From NCBI RefSeq assembly GCF_000420385.1, contig NZ_ATUV01000001.1, positions 620,001 through 684,000 of the forward strand: a stretch of 64,000 nt of DNA, given 5' to 3'. Under the pieces are notes generated by a model. It did not search any database. It saw only the letters and a list, made by a program, of their open reading frames with translations, and was not told the DNA's origin. Below, piece by piece: positions 37,111 through 45,687 of the stretch; positions within the stretch are counted from its first letter, which is position 1; each line of letters begins with the position of its first letter. A program made the position numbers and the translations under genes. Origin of the DNA: Hippea alviniae EP5-r (GTDB lineage: Bacteria; Campylobacterota_A; Desulfurellia; Desulfurellales; Hippeaceae).

Positions 37111-37607
37111 AGAAAACTCCCGCCGATAAGTTTTTCAATCTCTTGTGCAACTTTCTCTTTGTCCATTCTGCCATCTATCCTTATATGTGCCTTATTATAA
37201 CACTCTTTTCTTCTTTTAAACAACTCAAAAGCTCTCTCTTGGTCTAAAAAGAGCGGCCTTTTTTTTGAATTTTTCACCCTATTTTTTATCTCTTCAAAAT
37301 CCGTATCAATCCAAACGACAAGCCCAATTGATTTTAGTCTCTCCATATTGTCAAAGAAACAGGGCATTCCACCGCCCGTTGCAACAATACAGCCATCACA
37401 GAATTTTAGATGACTGTTTATTATCTTTCTTTCCAGCTCTCTGAAATAGCCTTCACCCTTTTTATCGAAAATTTCGGCAATAGTCAATCCCTGTTGTTTC
37501 TCTATCAGCTTATCCGTATCCACAAATCTCAATTTTAAACGGCGGGAGAGAATGCGTGCTATTGTCGTTTTGCCAGAACCCATAAATCCAACGAGAATAA
37601 TATTCAT
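37107..37607 (-). CDS. aroK: Shikimate kinase
   Basis: 166 residues, usual length. The P-loop GFMGSGKTTIARIL, FVDTDKLIEKQQG (shikimate-binding Asp), the FRELERK segment (conserved Arg), VATGGGMPC and a lid region KNSKKRPLF are visible. It phosphorylates shikimate, two steps before chorismate. It overlaps aroC by 4 nt, so the two shikimate genes are coupled. Confidence 0.96.
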   Translation of the reverse strand: MNIILVGFMGSGKTTIARILSRRLKLRFVDTDKLIEKQQGLTIAEIFDKKGEGYFRELERKIINSHLKFCDGCIVATGGGMPCFFDNMERLKSIGLVVWIDTDFEEIKNRVKNSKKRPLFLDQERAFELFKRRKECYNKAHIRIDGRMDKEKVAQEIEKLIGGSFL

Positions 37608-38755
37608 TTGACGGACAGATACTTTTTGTATGCTTCAACTCTCTCTTTCAGCTCTTTGAGAGTATCCCCTCCAAATTTTTCTGCATAAAGATTGGCAAGC
37701 TCAAAAGCAACAACCGAGCGAGCAACAATACTTAAAGATGGAACAGCCGTCACATCGCTTCTCTCAAAAGCAGAGATATCTTCTTCATGCGTGTCAATAT
37801 TGACAGATTTCAAGCCCTTTCTTAGCGTTGGTATAGGCTTCATGTAAGCCCTTACCACTATATCTTCACCGTTTGACATACCACCTTCTATACCACCTGC
37901 CCTATTTGACACTCTTTTATATCCACTATCGTAAACAATCTCGTCGTGAACTTGGCTGCCAAATTTATAGGCATTCTCAAAACCATCGCCTATCTCGACA
38001 GCCTTTACGGCCTGAATACTCATAAGAGAGAACGACACCCTTGCATCCAATCTTCTATCCCACTGCACATAACTGCCAACGCCAGCAACCACGCCAGAAG
38101 CCACAACTTCAACAACACCGCCAAGCGTATCGCCTTCTTTTTTTGCTTCTTCAATCTCAGCTATCATTAAATCTTCTACTTTTTTATCTGGACAGAAAAC
38201 TAAAGAGTCAATAATTTTTCTTTCAAACTCATCATTTACTTCTGGCTTTATCTCTGTTTTGATTTTTCCTATGCTTCTAACAAAGCTTATAATTCTCACA
38301 CCCAACTCTTTAAGCAGAAGCTCGCAGATTGAACCAACAGCCACTCTTATAGCCGTCTCTCTCGCACTTGAACGCTCAAGTATATCCCTTATATCGTCTC
38401 TATCATACTTTAAATAGCCCGTTAAATCAGCATGCCCAGGTCTTGGCCTATTCACCCTTCTTTGCCGGCTCTTTTCAGCAAACGGCTCCATTATGTCTCG
38501 CCAATTCTCAAAGTCTCTGTTCTTTATGAGTATCGCAATGGGAGAGCCTATTGTTTCGCCAAACCTTACGCCACTTAAAAACTCAACTCTGTCTTTTTCT
38601 ATTTTTTGCCTGCCGCCCCTGCCGTAACCTGACTGCCTTAAAAGAAGCTGTCTGTTTATAAAGTCTGAGTCTATTTTTAAGCCTGCTGGTAACCCTTCGA
38701 TTATTGCAATTAGTGCTTTCCCGTGAGATTCACCGGCATCTAAAAACCTAATCAT
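37604..38755 (-). CDS. aroC: Chorismate synthase
   Basis: 383 residues. It makes chorismate from EPSP using reduced FMN. Motifs are LDAGESHGKALIAIIEGLPAG, RQSGYGRGGRQKIEKDRVEFLSGVR (in part), RPGHADLTGYLKYDRDDIRDILERSSARETA (in part), and NRAGGIEGGMSNGEDIVVRAYMKPIPT. The protein keeps the two conserved His (H12 and the one in PGHAD). It overlaps the Lon-like gene by 8 nt and aroK by 4 nt. Confidence 0.97.
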   Translation of the reverse strand: MIRFLDAGESHGKALIAIIEGLPAGLKIDSDFINRQLLLRQSGYGRGGRQKIEKDRVEFLSGVRFGETIGSPIAILIKNRDFENWRDIMEPFAEKSRQRRVNRPRPGHADLTGYLKYDRDDIRDILERSSARETAIRVAVGSICELLLKELGVRIISFVRSIGKIKTEIKPEVNDEFERKIIDSLVFCPDKKVEDLMIAEIEEAKKEGDTLGGVVEVVASGVVAGVGSYVQWDRRLDARVSFSLMSIQAVKAVEIGDGFENAYKFGSQVHDEIVYDSGYKRVSNRAGGIEGGMSNGEDIVVRAYMKPIPTLRKGLKSVNIDTHEEDISAFERSDVTAVPSLSIVARSVVAFELANLYAEKFGGDTLKELKERVEAYKKYLSVK

Positions 38756-41096
38756 CCTGAGACTCTTTTCTCAATATCTCGTTTATCTTTCTTAATTTTC
38801 TATCGACAAGATAGTGAAAGCTATCCTTCTCAAAGCTGTTTTTCTCTCTTTTTCCTGCCTTCATATCGGTAAATATCTCTATTGCATCATCTATCGTATC
38901 AATCGCATATAAGTGAAATATGCCGTCTTTGATTGCTTCTTCAACTTCCTTGCTTAGAACAAGGTTTTTGACATTTTTAGCCGGTATGACAACACCTGCT
39001 CCTTCTAAATTGCCCGTTAACTTGCAAACTTCGAAAAATCCTTCAATCTTCTCATTAACACCGCCAATTGGCTGAACAACACCGTTTTGGTTCATTGAGC
39101 CCGTAACTGCAAGGTTCTGCTTGAGTGGAACTTCAGCCAAAGACGAAAGTATAGCAAGCGTCTCTGCAACTGATGCACTGTCGCCTTCTATCATAGAGTA
39201 TGACTGCTCAAAGCTCAAAGATGCAGAAAAACTCAAGTTTTTGTTAAACCCATACATGCCGTTTATGTATCCTGCTATGATAAACGATGCTTTGTCAAAT
39301 ATGCGACCTGAGAGCTTGCTCTCCCTTTCTATACTCACAACACCATCTTTGCCCAAGTATGTTTTTGCAACAATCTTATTTGGTCTGCCGAATGCAAAAT
39401 CGCCTATTTCACTAACCGATAGTCCATTTATCTCGCCAATCTTTTTACCCTTCAAATCGACGATTATCTGACCATCGGTTATCATCTCATAGATTTTCTC
39501 TTTCCATAAGCTCTTTAAAAATCTGTTCTCTTCTATCGCAACCCTTATGTCATCTTCCGTTAGCTCGTCTGTCTTGCTGATTGTTTGAGCCTGCTTTATC
39601 ACATCAAAAATCTCATCGGTGTAAGCCCACAGCTTCTCTTTATCTTCAGCAAGTCGGCATGAGTATTTAAACAGCTCAGATATAGCCCTTTTTGTTGGAA
39701 TTTTGAGCTTGTTCTCCTTGCAGAACGAGACAATCTTTGAAGTGTATTTCTTCAAAACAGTCTCTTTCTTTGGAACGGCATAATCGAAGTTCGTCTTTAT
39801 CTTGAACAGCTTTCTAAACTCATCGTCAAACTCAAAGAGTATATCATACAGATACTCAGGCCCAACGAGTATAACCTTTAATTTTAAGTCTATCGGCTCG
39901 GGTTTTAAGGTTTCTGATGCTATAATACCGTATTTCTCGCTCCACTCTTCTATGATGCTTTTGCCACTCAACAGACACCTTTTTAATGTATCCCACACGC
40001 CGGGATTAACAAGCACATTAAAGGCATCAAGCAGAAGATATCCACCATTTGCCTTATGAATTGAACCAGCTATGATATGTGTAAAATCCGTAATAAACGC
40101 ACCAAAATACGCCTGTTTTTCCAACTTTCCGAACACATTGTAATATGTCGGGTTCTCTTCATACATCACAGGAACGCTCTTTGTTTCACTATTGTCAACA
40201 AAGAGATTAACCTTGTATTCTGTATATTTCATTGGCATCTGCAAGAACGGAAAGTTCTGATTCTTCTGCGGCAGGAATATAGTTATGTTCTTAAGCGTAA
40301 ACTCTTCAACTTCATCCAAATACTCTTCAACATCGCTGTTGCCTTCAAACTCTTTCCTTATCTCGTCCAACTTGCCAGAGACGATAAACAGGCTCATCTC
40401 GTCGTTTATCTTTTTGAGCTTATCCTGTTTCTCTTTCTCAAGCTTTTTAGATTCGGCTAAAAACTCATCTATGTGTTTCTCAAGCTCTCTTCTCTTTTTC
40501 TCTATTGTCTCCTTTATATCATCCGAAAGAGAAGAATACTCCCTTTCGGTTATCACCCTTCCTGCTATGACGGGATTTACAACAATCCCCATCTGGGAAA
40601 ACTTAACAACAAAGTCAAGCTCGTTTGCCTTTTTTTGCAGTTCATCGTAAAGCTCTTTCTGTTTGGCATCGTAATGCTTCAAGACTTCCTGAATTTTCTC
40701 TTCATACTCCTTGCTTTCAAACACATTGGGAACGCTTTTAATTAGATAATCAACAAAATCGTCCATGCATTTTTGAAGTTTTTTGCCTTCCCTGGGCTTT
40801 AGCTTTATAACCTTTGGTATCTTTGGGTTTTTAAAGTTATTTACATAACAGTAATCGTAAACTTCGAGCTTCTTCTCTTTATTGAAATTTTTAAGCATCT
40901 CAAGAATCGTGTATTTGTCAGCTTTGCTTAAATCACCAGATATGTAAAGGTTGTGGTCAAAACTATCAATTGAGCTAATCTTCTCAAGCGCAAGCTCTAT
41001 CCTGCGTTGATAGATGAGTGAGTTATCCGACTCTATACCATCTGCTTCTATGTCAAACTCAAGATTAACATCTTCAAACTTCAGCTCTTTTATCAT
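38748..41096 (-). CDS. Lon-like (LonB/YcbZ family) protease with degenerate P-loop
   Basis: 782 residues of the Lon-related putative ATP-dependent protease family. The protease domain at the C-terminus has Ser640 (EGDSASVAE) and Lys683 (VNEKIEGF), 43 residues apart, exactly as S679/K722 of E. coli Lon. The middle contains a long coiled coil (about 150-240) and the family segment NGGYLLLDAFNVLVNPGVWDTLKR. At the position of Walker A, around residues 50-62, the sequence reads ISGDLSKADKYT in place of a G-x-x-G-x-G-K/R-T/S loop, so ATP binding there is doubtful. It lies between aroC (8 nt overlap) and a 99-residue unknown. Targets unknown. Confidence 0.88.
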   Translation of the reverse strand: MIKELKFEDVNLEFDIEADGIESDNSLIYQRRIELALEKISSIDSFDHNLYISGDLSKADKYTILEMLKNFNKEKKLEVYDYCYVNNFKNPKIPKVIKLKPREGKKLQKCMDDFVDYLIKSVPNVFESKEYEEKIQEVLKHYDAKQKELYDELQKKANELDFVVKFSQMGIVVNPVIAGRVITEREYSSLSDDIKETIEKKRRELEKHIDEFLAESKKLEKEKQDKLKKINDEMSLFIVSGKLDEIRKEFEGNSDVEEYLDEVEEFTLKNITIFLPQKNQNFPFLQMPMKYTEYKVNLFVDNSETKSVPVMYEENPTYYNVFGKLEKQAYFGAFITDFTHIIAGSIHKANGGYLLLDAFNVLVNPGVWDTLKRCLLSGKSIIEEWSEKYGIIASETLKPEPIDLKLKVILVGPEYLYDILFEFDDEFRKLFKIKTNFDYAVPKKETVLKKYTSKIVSFCKENKLKIPTKRAISELFKYSCRLAEDKEKLWAYTDEIFDVIKQAQTISKTDELTEDDIRVAIEENRFLKSLWKEKIYEMITDGQIIVDLKGKKIGEINGLSVSEIGDFAFGRPNKIVAKTYLGKDGVVSIERESKLSGRIFDKASFIIAGYINGMYGFNKNLSFSASLSFEQSYSMIEGDSASVAETLAILSSLAEVPLKQNLAVTGSMNQNGVVQPIGGVNEKIEGFFEVCKLTGNLEGAGVVIPAKNVKNLVLSKEVEEAIKDGIFHLYAIDTIDDAIEIFTDMKAGKREKNSFEKDSFHYLVDRKLRKINEILRKESQDD

Positions 41097-41100
41097 CTAA

Positions 41101-41400
41101 TCACTCCTTGACGATGTATTCACAGACAAGCTGATAGAAGTGTTCAAACTCTTCCTTCGTTGGGTTTACCCTTCTGCCGTTTGGTAATATTATCCTGCTG
41201 CCTGTCTCATCCTGTTTTAAAAACTCAAATAGGCTTTTTAATATCTCTTTTTCTTCCTTTTCCACTTCAAAACTCAAGATAGACTTCTCATTTGTAAACT
41301 CGACGAACCACTCCTTTATCTCTATCCCTTCTTTTGAGAGCATCTCTTTAATCGTCCATCTCTTTTTTCTGTCGGTAATAATGTCTATTTCGCACTTCAT
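41101..41400 (-). CDS. Hypothetical protein
   Basis: 99 residues, charged and without membrane segments. The alternation of short beta-like and helical stretches (CEIDIITDRKKRWTIKEMLSKEG, SILSFEVEKEEKEILKSLFEFL) suggests a small ferredoxin-like alpha/beta fold. AAAGGTGCG precedes the ATG, and it sits 10 nt after porB and 4 nt before the protease gene, so it is a real operon member. No function assigned. Confidence 0.72.
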   Translation of the reverse strand: MKCEIDIITDRKKRWTIKEMLSKEGIEIKEWFVEFTNEKSILSFEVEKEEKEILKSLFEFLKQDETGSRIILPNGRRVNPTKEEFEHFYQLVCEYIVKE

Positions 41401-41410
41401 AAGCGCACCT

Positions 41411-42283
41411 TTAATTAAAGTATTCGAATTTTATTTCAAGCCTTCTCCATCTCTCTTTTATGTTCTCTTTTATAACTTCCATCTCTTTCTCTGAGATGTT
41501 TCTGAATCTTCCCTGAAGTTTTAGATACTCTTCAATACCTGTAAACTTTGGTTTTTTATTGAGCTTATACCTGCCATCTTCAATCTCATAAAGCGGGAAT
41601 ATGCCAGTCTCAACGGCAAGCTTTGATATCTCAATTGTTTTGTCTTCTGGAAATTTATGTCCCGGTGGACAGGGTGTAAGTATGTGGATTAACTTAAAGC
41701 CCTTCTTACTCTTTGCCTTCTCAAACTTCTTTATCAAATCAACAGGATATGCAACTGTTGCAGATGCAATATAAGGAACCGAGTGTGCTGCAACAAGCTC
41801 CATTAAATCTTTCTTGGGTCTGTTTTTGAGCATTGGTGCTGGTGTTGTCGTTGTTTCAGCTCCAATCGGTGTTGCTGAACTTCTCTGAATACCCGTATTC
41901 ATGTAAGCTTCATTATCATAGCACACATAGATGATGTCGTCGTTTCTCTCTGCTGCACCGCTTAATGCCTGCAATCCTATATCAAATGTTCCGCCATCGC
42001 CTGCCCAACCGACAACAGTTATGTCGTCTTTACCCTGCATTTCAAGAGATGCTTTTATACCTGCAGCAACTGCAGCTGTTGTCTCAAATGCCGTATGAAA
42101 CACAGGAACACCTGCGTAATTTTTACCCCATGGACCATTTATGACAGTCCAGCAGCATGCTGGGATTACAATCACCGTCTTTCTTCCCAAAGCCTTCAAA
42201 GCTAATCTCATAGCCAATGCAGCACCACATCCAGGACAGGCAAGATGATTCGGTTTTAATATCTCATCTTTTGGTATTTTCAT
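41411..42283 (-). CDS. porB: 2-oxoacid:ferredoxin oxidoreductase beta subunit (pyruvate type)
   Basis: 290 residues. It binds thiamine pyrophosphate and a [4Fe-4S] cluster: CPGCGAALAMRLAL (Cys16, Cys19), PACCWTVINGPWG, GWAGDGGTFDIGLQALSGAAERNDDIIYVCYDNEAYMNTGIQRSSATP (quoted in part; contains the GDG...N TPP-binding motif). The pattern PxGA...TTTTPAP is typical of pyruvate or 2-ketoisovalerate enzymes. It decarboxylates pyruvate to acetyl-CoA with reduction of ferredoxin, or does the reverse in CO2 fixation. It overlaps porA by 4 nt. Confidence 0.93.
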   Translation of the reverse strand: MKIPKDEILKPNHLACPGCGAALAMRLALKALGRKTVIVIPACCWTVINGPWGKNYAGVPVFHTAFETTAAVAAGIKASLEMQGKDDITVVGWAGDGGTFDIGLQALSGAAERNDDIIYVCYDNEAYMNTGIQRSSATPIGAETTTTPAPMLKNRPKKDLMELVAAHSVPYIASATVAYPVDLIKKFEKAKSKKGFKLIHILTPCPPGHKFPEDKTIEISKLAVETGIFPLYEIEDGRYKLNKKPKFTGIEEYLKLQGRFRNISEKEMEVIKENIKERWRRLEIKFEYFN

Positions 42284-43416
42284 TTTTCACCCCACAAGAA
42301 AGTGTCTTCTTTTATTTTTCCACTAAGCACATCTTTTGTGGCTTTGACTAAATCGTCTTCATCAACATCATAACCGCCAAGTCCACAGACTATACCTATG
42401 CAGTTTGACAATCCTAAGGCACCGACCAACTCATCCTTTACTATACCACCCTTGCCCATTGATACATTTCTGTCAAACACAATTACATTTTTAGCGTTTT
42501 TTAAAGACTCTTTTAGCTCATCCTTTGGAAATGGCCTAAACATCTTTATTTTTACGAGTTTTGCTTTTATGCCTTCTTCTTTGAGCTTGTCTATAGCAAG
42601 CTGAGAAGTCTCAGCCAAAGAACCCATCGTGATTAAAACGACTTCAGCATTCTCATCGCCATACTCTTCTATTACTGAATGCTGTCTATTTGAAAAATTT
42701 TTAAATTCATTTGCTATTTTTTCAAACACAGCTGTTGCCTTTTTCATTCTTTCAAACTGCTGGATTTTTATAGGCATGTAATCCTTTGGAAATGCCAATG
42801 CACCGAATGCTTCGGGATTGTCAACATCAAGCAAAGCCTTCCACTTTTTCTCTTTTATAAATCCGTCTATCTCACCTTCAAATACAGCAACAGGCTCTTT
42901 TGTATGAGTCAAAAGAAAACTGTCTAAGCATATCATTACTGGATTTTTTACTTCTTCTGCAAGTTTAAAAGAGATAAAGACAAGGTCATACACTTCCTGA
43001 GAGTTAGAAGCATAGAGCTGAATCCATCCTGTATCTCTTTGACTCAAAGAGTCTGTCTGTTCAGCCCAGATGCTCCAGGGCGGTGCAACAGCCCTGTTTG
43101 CGTTTGCCATGACGATTGGCAGACCGGCTCCTGCAGCCCAGTGCAGAACTTCATGCATCAGAAGAAGGCCTTGAGAGCTTGTCGCAGTAAAAACCCTGCT
43201 TCCTGCAGCCGATGCGCCCATTGCAGCAGCCATAGCCGAATGCTCACTCTCAACCCTTATAAAGCGCGTGTTTATCTCGCCTGCGGCTATAAATGATGCT
43301 ATCTTCTCAACAATGGATGTTTGCGGTGTTATAGGATATGCGCTTACAACATCAACATAGCTCTGTTTTACGGCATAAGCCACAGCGTCGTTTCCACCTA
43401 ATACCAGACTTTTCAT
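42280..43416 (-). CDS. porA: 2-oxoacid:ferredoxin oxidoreductase alpha subunit
   Basis: 378 residues. Family marks: NDAVAYAVKQSYVDVVSAYPITPQTSIVE (in part), RVESEHSAMAAAMGASAAGSRVFTATSSQGL (in part), PVMICLDSFLLTHTKEPV and VFDRNVSMGKGG. This subunit carries the substrate-side pyrimidine domain. It follows porG with a 4-nt overlap and precedes porB likewise. Confidence 0.94.
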   Translation of the reverse strand: MKSLVLGGNDAVAYAVKQSYVDVVSAYPITPQTSIVEKIASFIAAGEINTRFIRVESEHSAMAAAMGASAAGSRVFTATSSQGLLLMHEVLHWAAGAGLPIVMANANRAVAPPWSIWAEQTDSLSQRDTGWIQLYASNSQEVYDLVFISFKLAEEVKNPVMICLDSFLLTHTKEPVAVFEGEIDGFIKEKKWKALLDVDNPEAFGALAFPKDYMPIKIQQFERMKKATAVFEKIANEFKNFSNRQHSVIEEYGDENAEVVLITMGSLAETSQLAIDKLKEEGIKAKLVKIKMFRPFPKDELKESLKNAKNVIVFDRNVSMGKGGIVKDELVGALGLSNCIGIVCGLGGYDVDEDDLVKATKDVLSGKIKEDTFLWGEK

Positions 43417-43952
43417 AGCTCCCTCACACTTTCGTAGGCAGCTAAAGCCGCCTGTATATTTAAATCTGCTCTTTTGCCCATTTTCTCTTCATAAACCGCT
43501 TTAAGCGTGTCAAACGAGAAATCTCCACTAACCTTGCAGTATGCTCCAAGCAGAGCAGTATTGATAAGTGGCATTGCTGCTGTTCCAAGATTGAGTTTTA
43601 GGGCTATGGCGTTTGCATCAACAAAAAATATCCTTGCCCTTGAAGGTCTCTTCTCTATCTTTGCAGGAAGATTGAGAAGAGCCAAACCGTCTTCCTTTAA
43701 AACAACATTGTTAAGAAGTGTAATATTGAACACTATAACGGCATCGGGAGTTTTAATTGAATAACGGTTTAAAATCTTTCTCTCTTTGTCTATCCTGACA
43801 TAAGCGTTTGATGGTGAGCCTCTCCTTTCTGCTCCGTATGATGGCATAAATTGAACCTGATAGCCTTCTTTAAAATAGATATTGGCAAGCAGCTCACCAG
43901 CCATCACAACGCCTTGTCCGCCTCTGCCGTGCAAACCAATCTCCTTCATCAA
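43413..43952 (-). CDS. porG: 2-oxoacid:ferredoxin oxidoreductase gamma subunit
   Basis: 179 residues. IGLHGRGGQGVVMAGELLANIYFKEGYQV and SYGAERRGSPSNAYVRI are typical of the gamma chain. Start 43952 has AAGGGGTGGG upstream; the open frame reaches 43979 but overlaps the -10 box. No delta (2x[4Fe-4S] ferredoxin-like) gene lies between porG and porA, where it is expected in four-subunit enzymes. First gene of the long cluster that ends near 25.9 kb. Confidence 0.93.
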   Translation of the reverse strand: MMKEIGLHGRGGQGVVMAGELLANIYFKEGYQVQFMPSYGAERRGSPSNAYVRIDKERKILNRYSIKTPDAVIVFNITLLNNVVLKEDGLALLNLPAKIEKRPSRARIFFVDANAIALKLNLGTAAMPLINTALLGAYCKVSGDFSFDTLKAVYEEKMGKRADLNIQAALAAYESVREL

Positions 43953-43977
43953 CCCACCCCTTACAAAAAGTTTAGGC

Positions 43978-44006
43978 ATTATAAGAAAAAAGTTATGATT
44001 TGTAAA
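43978..44006 (-). promoter_or_regulatory. Promoter of the porGAB cluster
   Basis: TTTACA, 17-bp spacer, TATAAT in the short gap after pfkA, reading toward porG. The -10 box is consensus. Confidence 0.72.
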
Positions 44007-44012
44007 TATTCC

Positions 44013-44972
44013 TTATCTGGTAAGTCTCTCCCCCAGCTTTAACAAGAAGGGATTTAGAGAATACTTATTGTTAACAACAGTATCTATATCTATAAGTTTG
44101 AGACGCTCATCTTTATATGCAACCATATCATGTATCTCTTCATTATTTATATGTTCAAGTGCAAACTCCATAAACTTATACGCCATCAATCTATCGAATA
44201 CTGTTGGATTGCCACCACGCTGAACATGACCAAGAATCGTAATCCTTGTTTCCATACTAAGATTCTTCTCTAAGAATTCAGCCATCTTGTATGTCTGTTT
44301 TGTGCCTTCAGCAACAACGGCAACAACATAACTCCTGCCCTGCTCTATCTCTTTTTTCAATCTCTTCTCTATGGACTCATAATCAATGGGCAGCTCTGGG
44401 ATTGAAAGTATCTCGGCACCACTTATAATTGAGCTTACAAGCGCCAAATAACCGCAGTTTCTTCCCATTGTTTCAACAACAAAAGCCCTGCCAAACGAAG
44501 ATGCCGTATCCCTTATATTGTCAAGCATGTGCCTTATCACATTTAAAGCCGTATCAACGCCGAGACAGTAATCTGTGCCGTATATGTCATTGTCTATGGT
44601 TACAGGTATCCCAACAAAACCTACTCCAAAGTCGTGATAAAATACATCCATGCCTTTAAAAGAGCCATCTCCACCAAGAACAACAAGTCTATCTATGCCA
44701 AACTTTTTAAGATTCTCAAAGGCTTGCTTTCTGTAATCATACTCATAAAACCTTTTTGATCTTGAAGATCTTATAATCGTTCCGCCTTTGTGAAGAATGC
44801 CTGCAACATCAGAATAGTCTGCTTTCTTTATCTTTCCGTCTATTAAACCTTCAAGTCCATTGTAAATAAAATAAGGCTCTATGCCTTTAGAATAACTCAA
44901 CTCGACAAACGCTTTCAAAGCTGGATTCATGCCTGCAGCATCGCCGCCGGATGTAAAAACGGCTACTTTCAT
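44013..44972 (-). CDS. pfkA: ATP-dependent 6-phosphofructokinase
   Basis: 319 residues, length of bacterial PfkA. Motifs are TSGGDAAGMNPALKA, VVLGGDGSFKGMDVF, the catalytic TIDNDIYGTDYCLGVDTALN and GHVQRGGNPTVFDR. The GGDGS sequence is typical of ATP-using rather than PPi-using enzymes. The first residues read GGDAAG where GGDAPG is usual, a mild change at the nucleotide loop. It overlaps the 170-residue unknown by 4 nt. Confidence 0.94.
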   Translation of the reverse strand: MKVAVFTSGGDAAGMNPALKAFVELSYSKGIEPYFIYNGLEGLIDGKIKKADYSDVAGILHKGGTIIRSSRSKRFYEYDYRKQAFENLKKFGIDRLVVLGGDGSFKGMDVFYHDFGVGFVGIPVTIDNDIYGTDYCLGVDTALNVIRHMLDNIRDTASSFGRAFVVETMGRNCGYLALVSSIISGAEILSIPELPIDYESIEKRLKKEIEQGRSYVVAVVAEGTKQTYKMAEFLEKNLSMETRITILGHVQRGGNPTVFDRLMAYKFMEFALEHINNEEIHDMVAYKDERLKLIDIDTVVNNKYSLNPFLLKLGERLTR

Positions 44973-45481
44973 TGCTTACACCTCAACTTTACGACTTTTA
45001 TGTGTGCACTTTTAAACTCTCTCTTTTCCAAAACAGTGCACTTATCGAATAGCTCAAGCTCTTTACCCAACTGGCTAAATGCCTTCTTATCTGTCAACTT
45101 TAGCGTTGTTTCAAAAAACTTACTCCCTTTTAAAAAACATATACAGTAAACTTCAGTATCATCTCTTGCATGTTCAAGTGCTTTTTTTATGCTTTCTTTG
45201 TCTGTATAGTATGTGCTTACAAAAAAAACAATTTTGTCGAACTTTATCTTATCCTTCAAAGGAAAATCCGTTTCAACATTCCATGAAAAATAATTCTCTT
45301 CATTCTCTGTTATCTGGATGCACAGAGATTTAAAATAGTCCACCTCTCTATAGATTACAAACAGCTTCTCGTCTGGATTTGGGTCAACATACTCAACAGA
45401 CTTTATAATGTATGGTTCATATTGAAAACGCCTTGCAAACTTTGACTTTTGAAGCTTTATTATCCAGTTTGTTACTCCCAT
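44969..45481 (-). CDS. Hypothetical protein
   Basis: 170 residues, mixed alpha/beta, no signal peptide and no motif known to me. It has an aromatic-rich centre (ENYFSWNVETDFPLKDKIKFDKIVFFVSTYYTD, in part) and four to five cysteines (CIQI, VYCICF, KCTVL, LRCKQ). It lies between a small lipoprotein gene (1 nt overlap) and pfkA (4 nt overlap), so it is co-translated with them. Function unknown. Confidence 0.75.
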   Translation of the reverse strand: MGVTNWIIKLQKSKFARRFQYEPYIIKSVEYVDPNPDEKLFVIYREVDYFKSLCIQITENEENYFSWNVETDFPLKDKIKFDKIVFFVSTYYTDKESIKKALEHARDDTEVYCICFLKGSKFFETTLKLTDKKAFSQLGKELELFDKCTVLEKREFKSAHIKVVKLRCKQ

Positions 45482-45687
45482 TACTCTGAACTCGTGCTAT
45501 TGTCTTTATTTGTATCTACCTTTTTGCCCTTTACAGGCTTTGTAATCTTAATAGAGTATCCTTCTTCTGATGCTTTGTATCCTAAGTATGCTCCGCCTGC
45601 TGCTGCACCGCATACAAGCAAAGGTGTGCAGGATGTTGTGGATAGAAGAAGAGATAAACCTATCAAAGCAAAGGCTAATTTTTTCAT
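45481..45687 (-). CDS. Small lipoprotein
   Basis: 68 residues. Signal sequence KKLAFALIGLSLLLSTTSC ends in a lipobox cysteine (C20). A short glycine/alanine-rich stretch CGAAAGGAYLGYKAS, reminiscent of glycine-zipper lipoproteins, follows, with a charged Ser/Lys tail. Probably anchored in a membrane facing the periplasm. It overlaps the alcohol dehydrogenase gene by 4 nt. Function unknown. Confidence 0.75.
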   Translation of the reverse strand: MKKLAFALIGLSLLLSTTSCTPLLVCGAAAGGAYLGYKASEEGYSIKITKPVKGKKVDTNKDNSTSSE

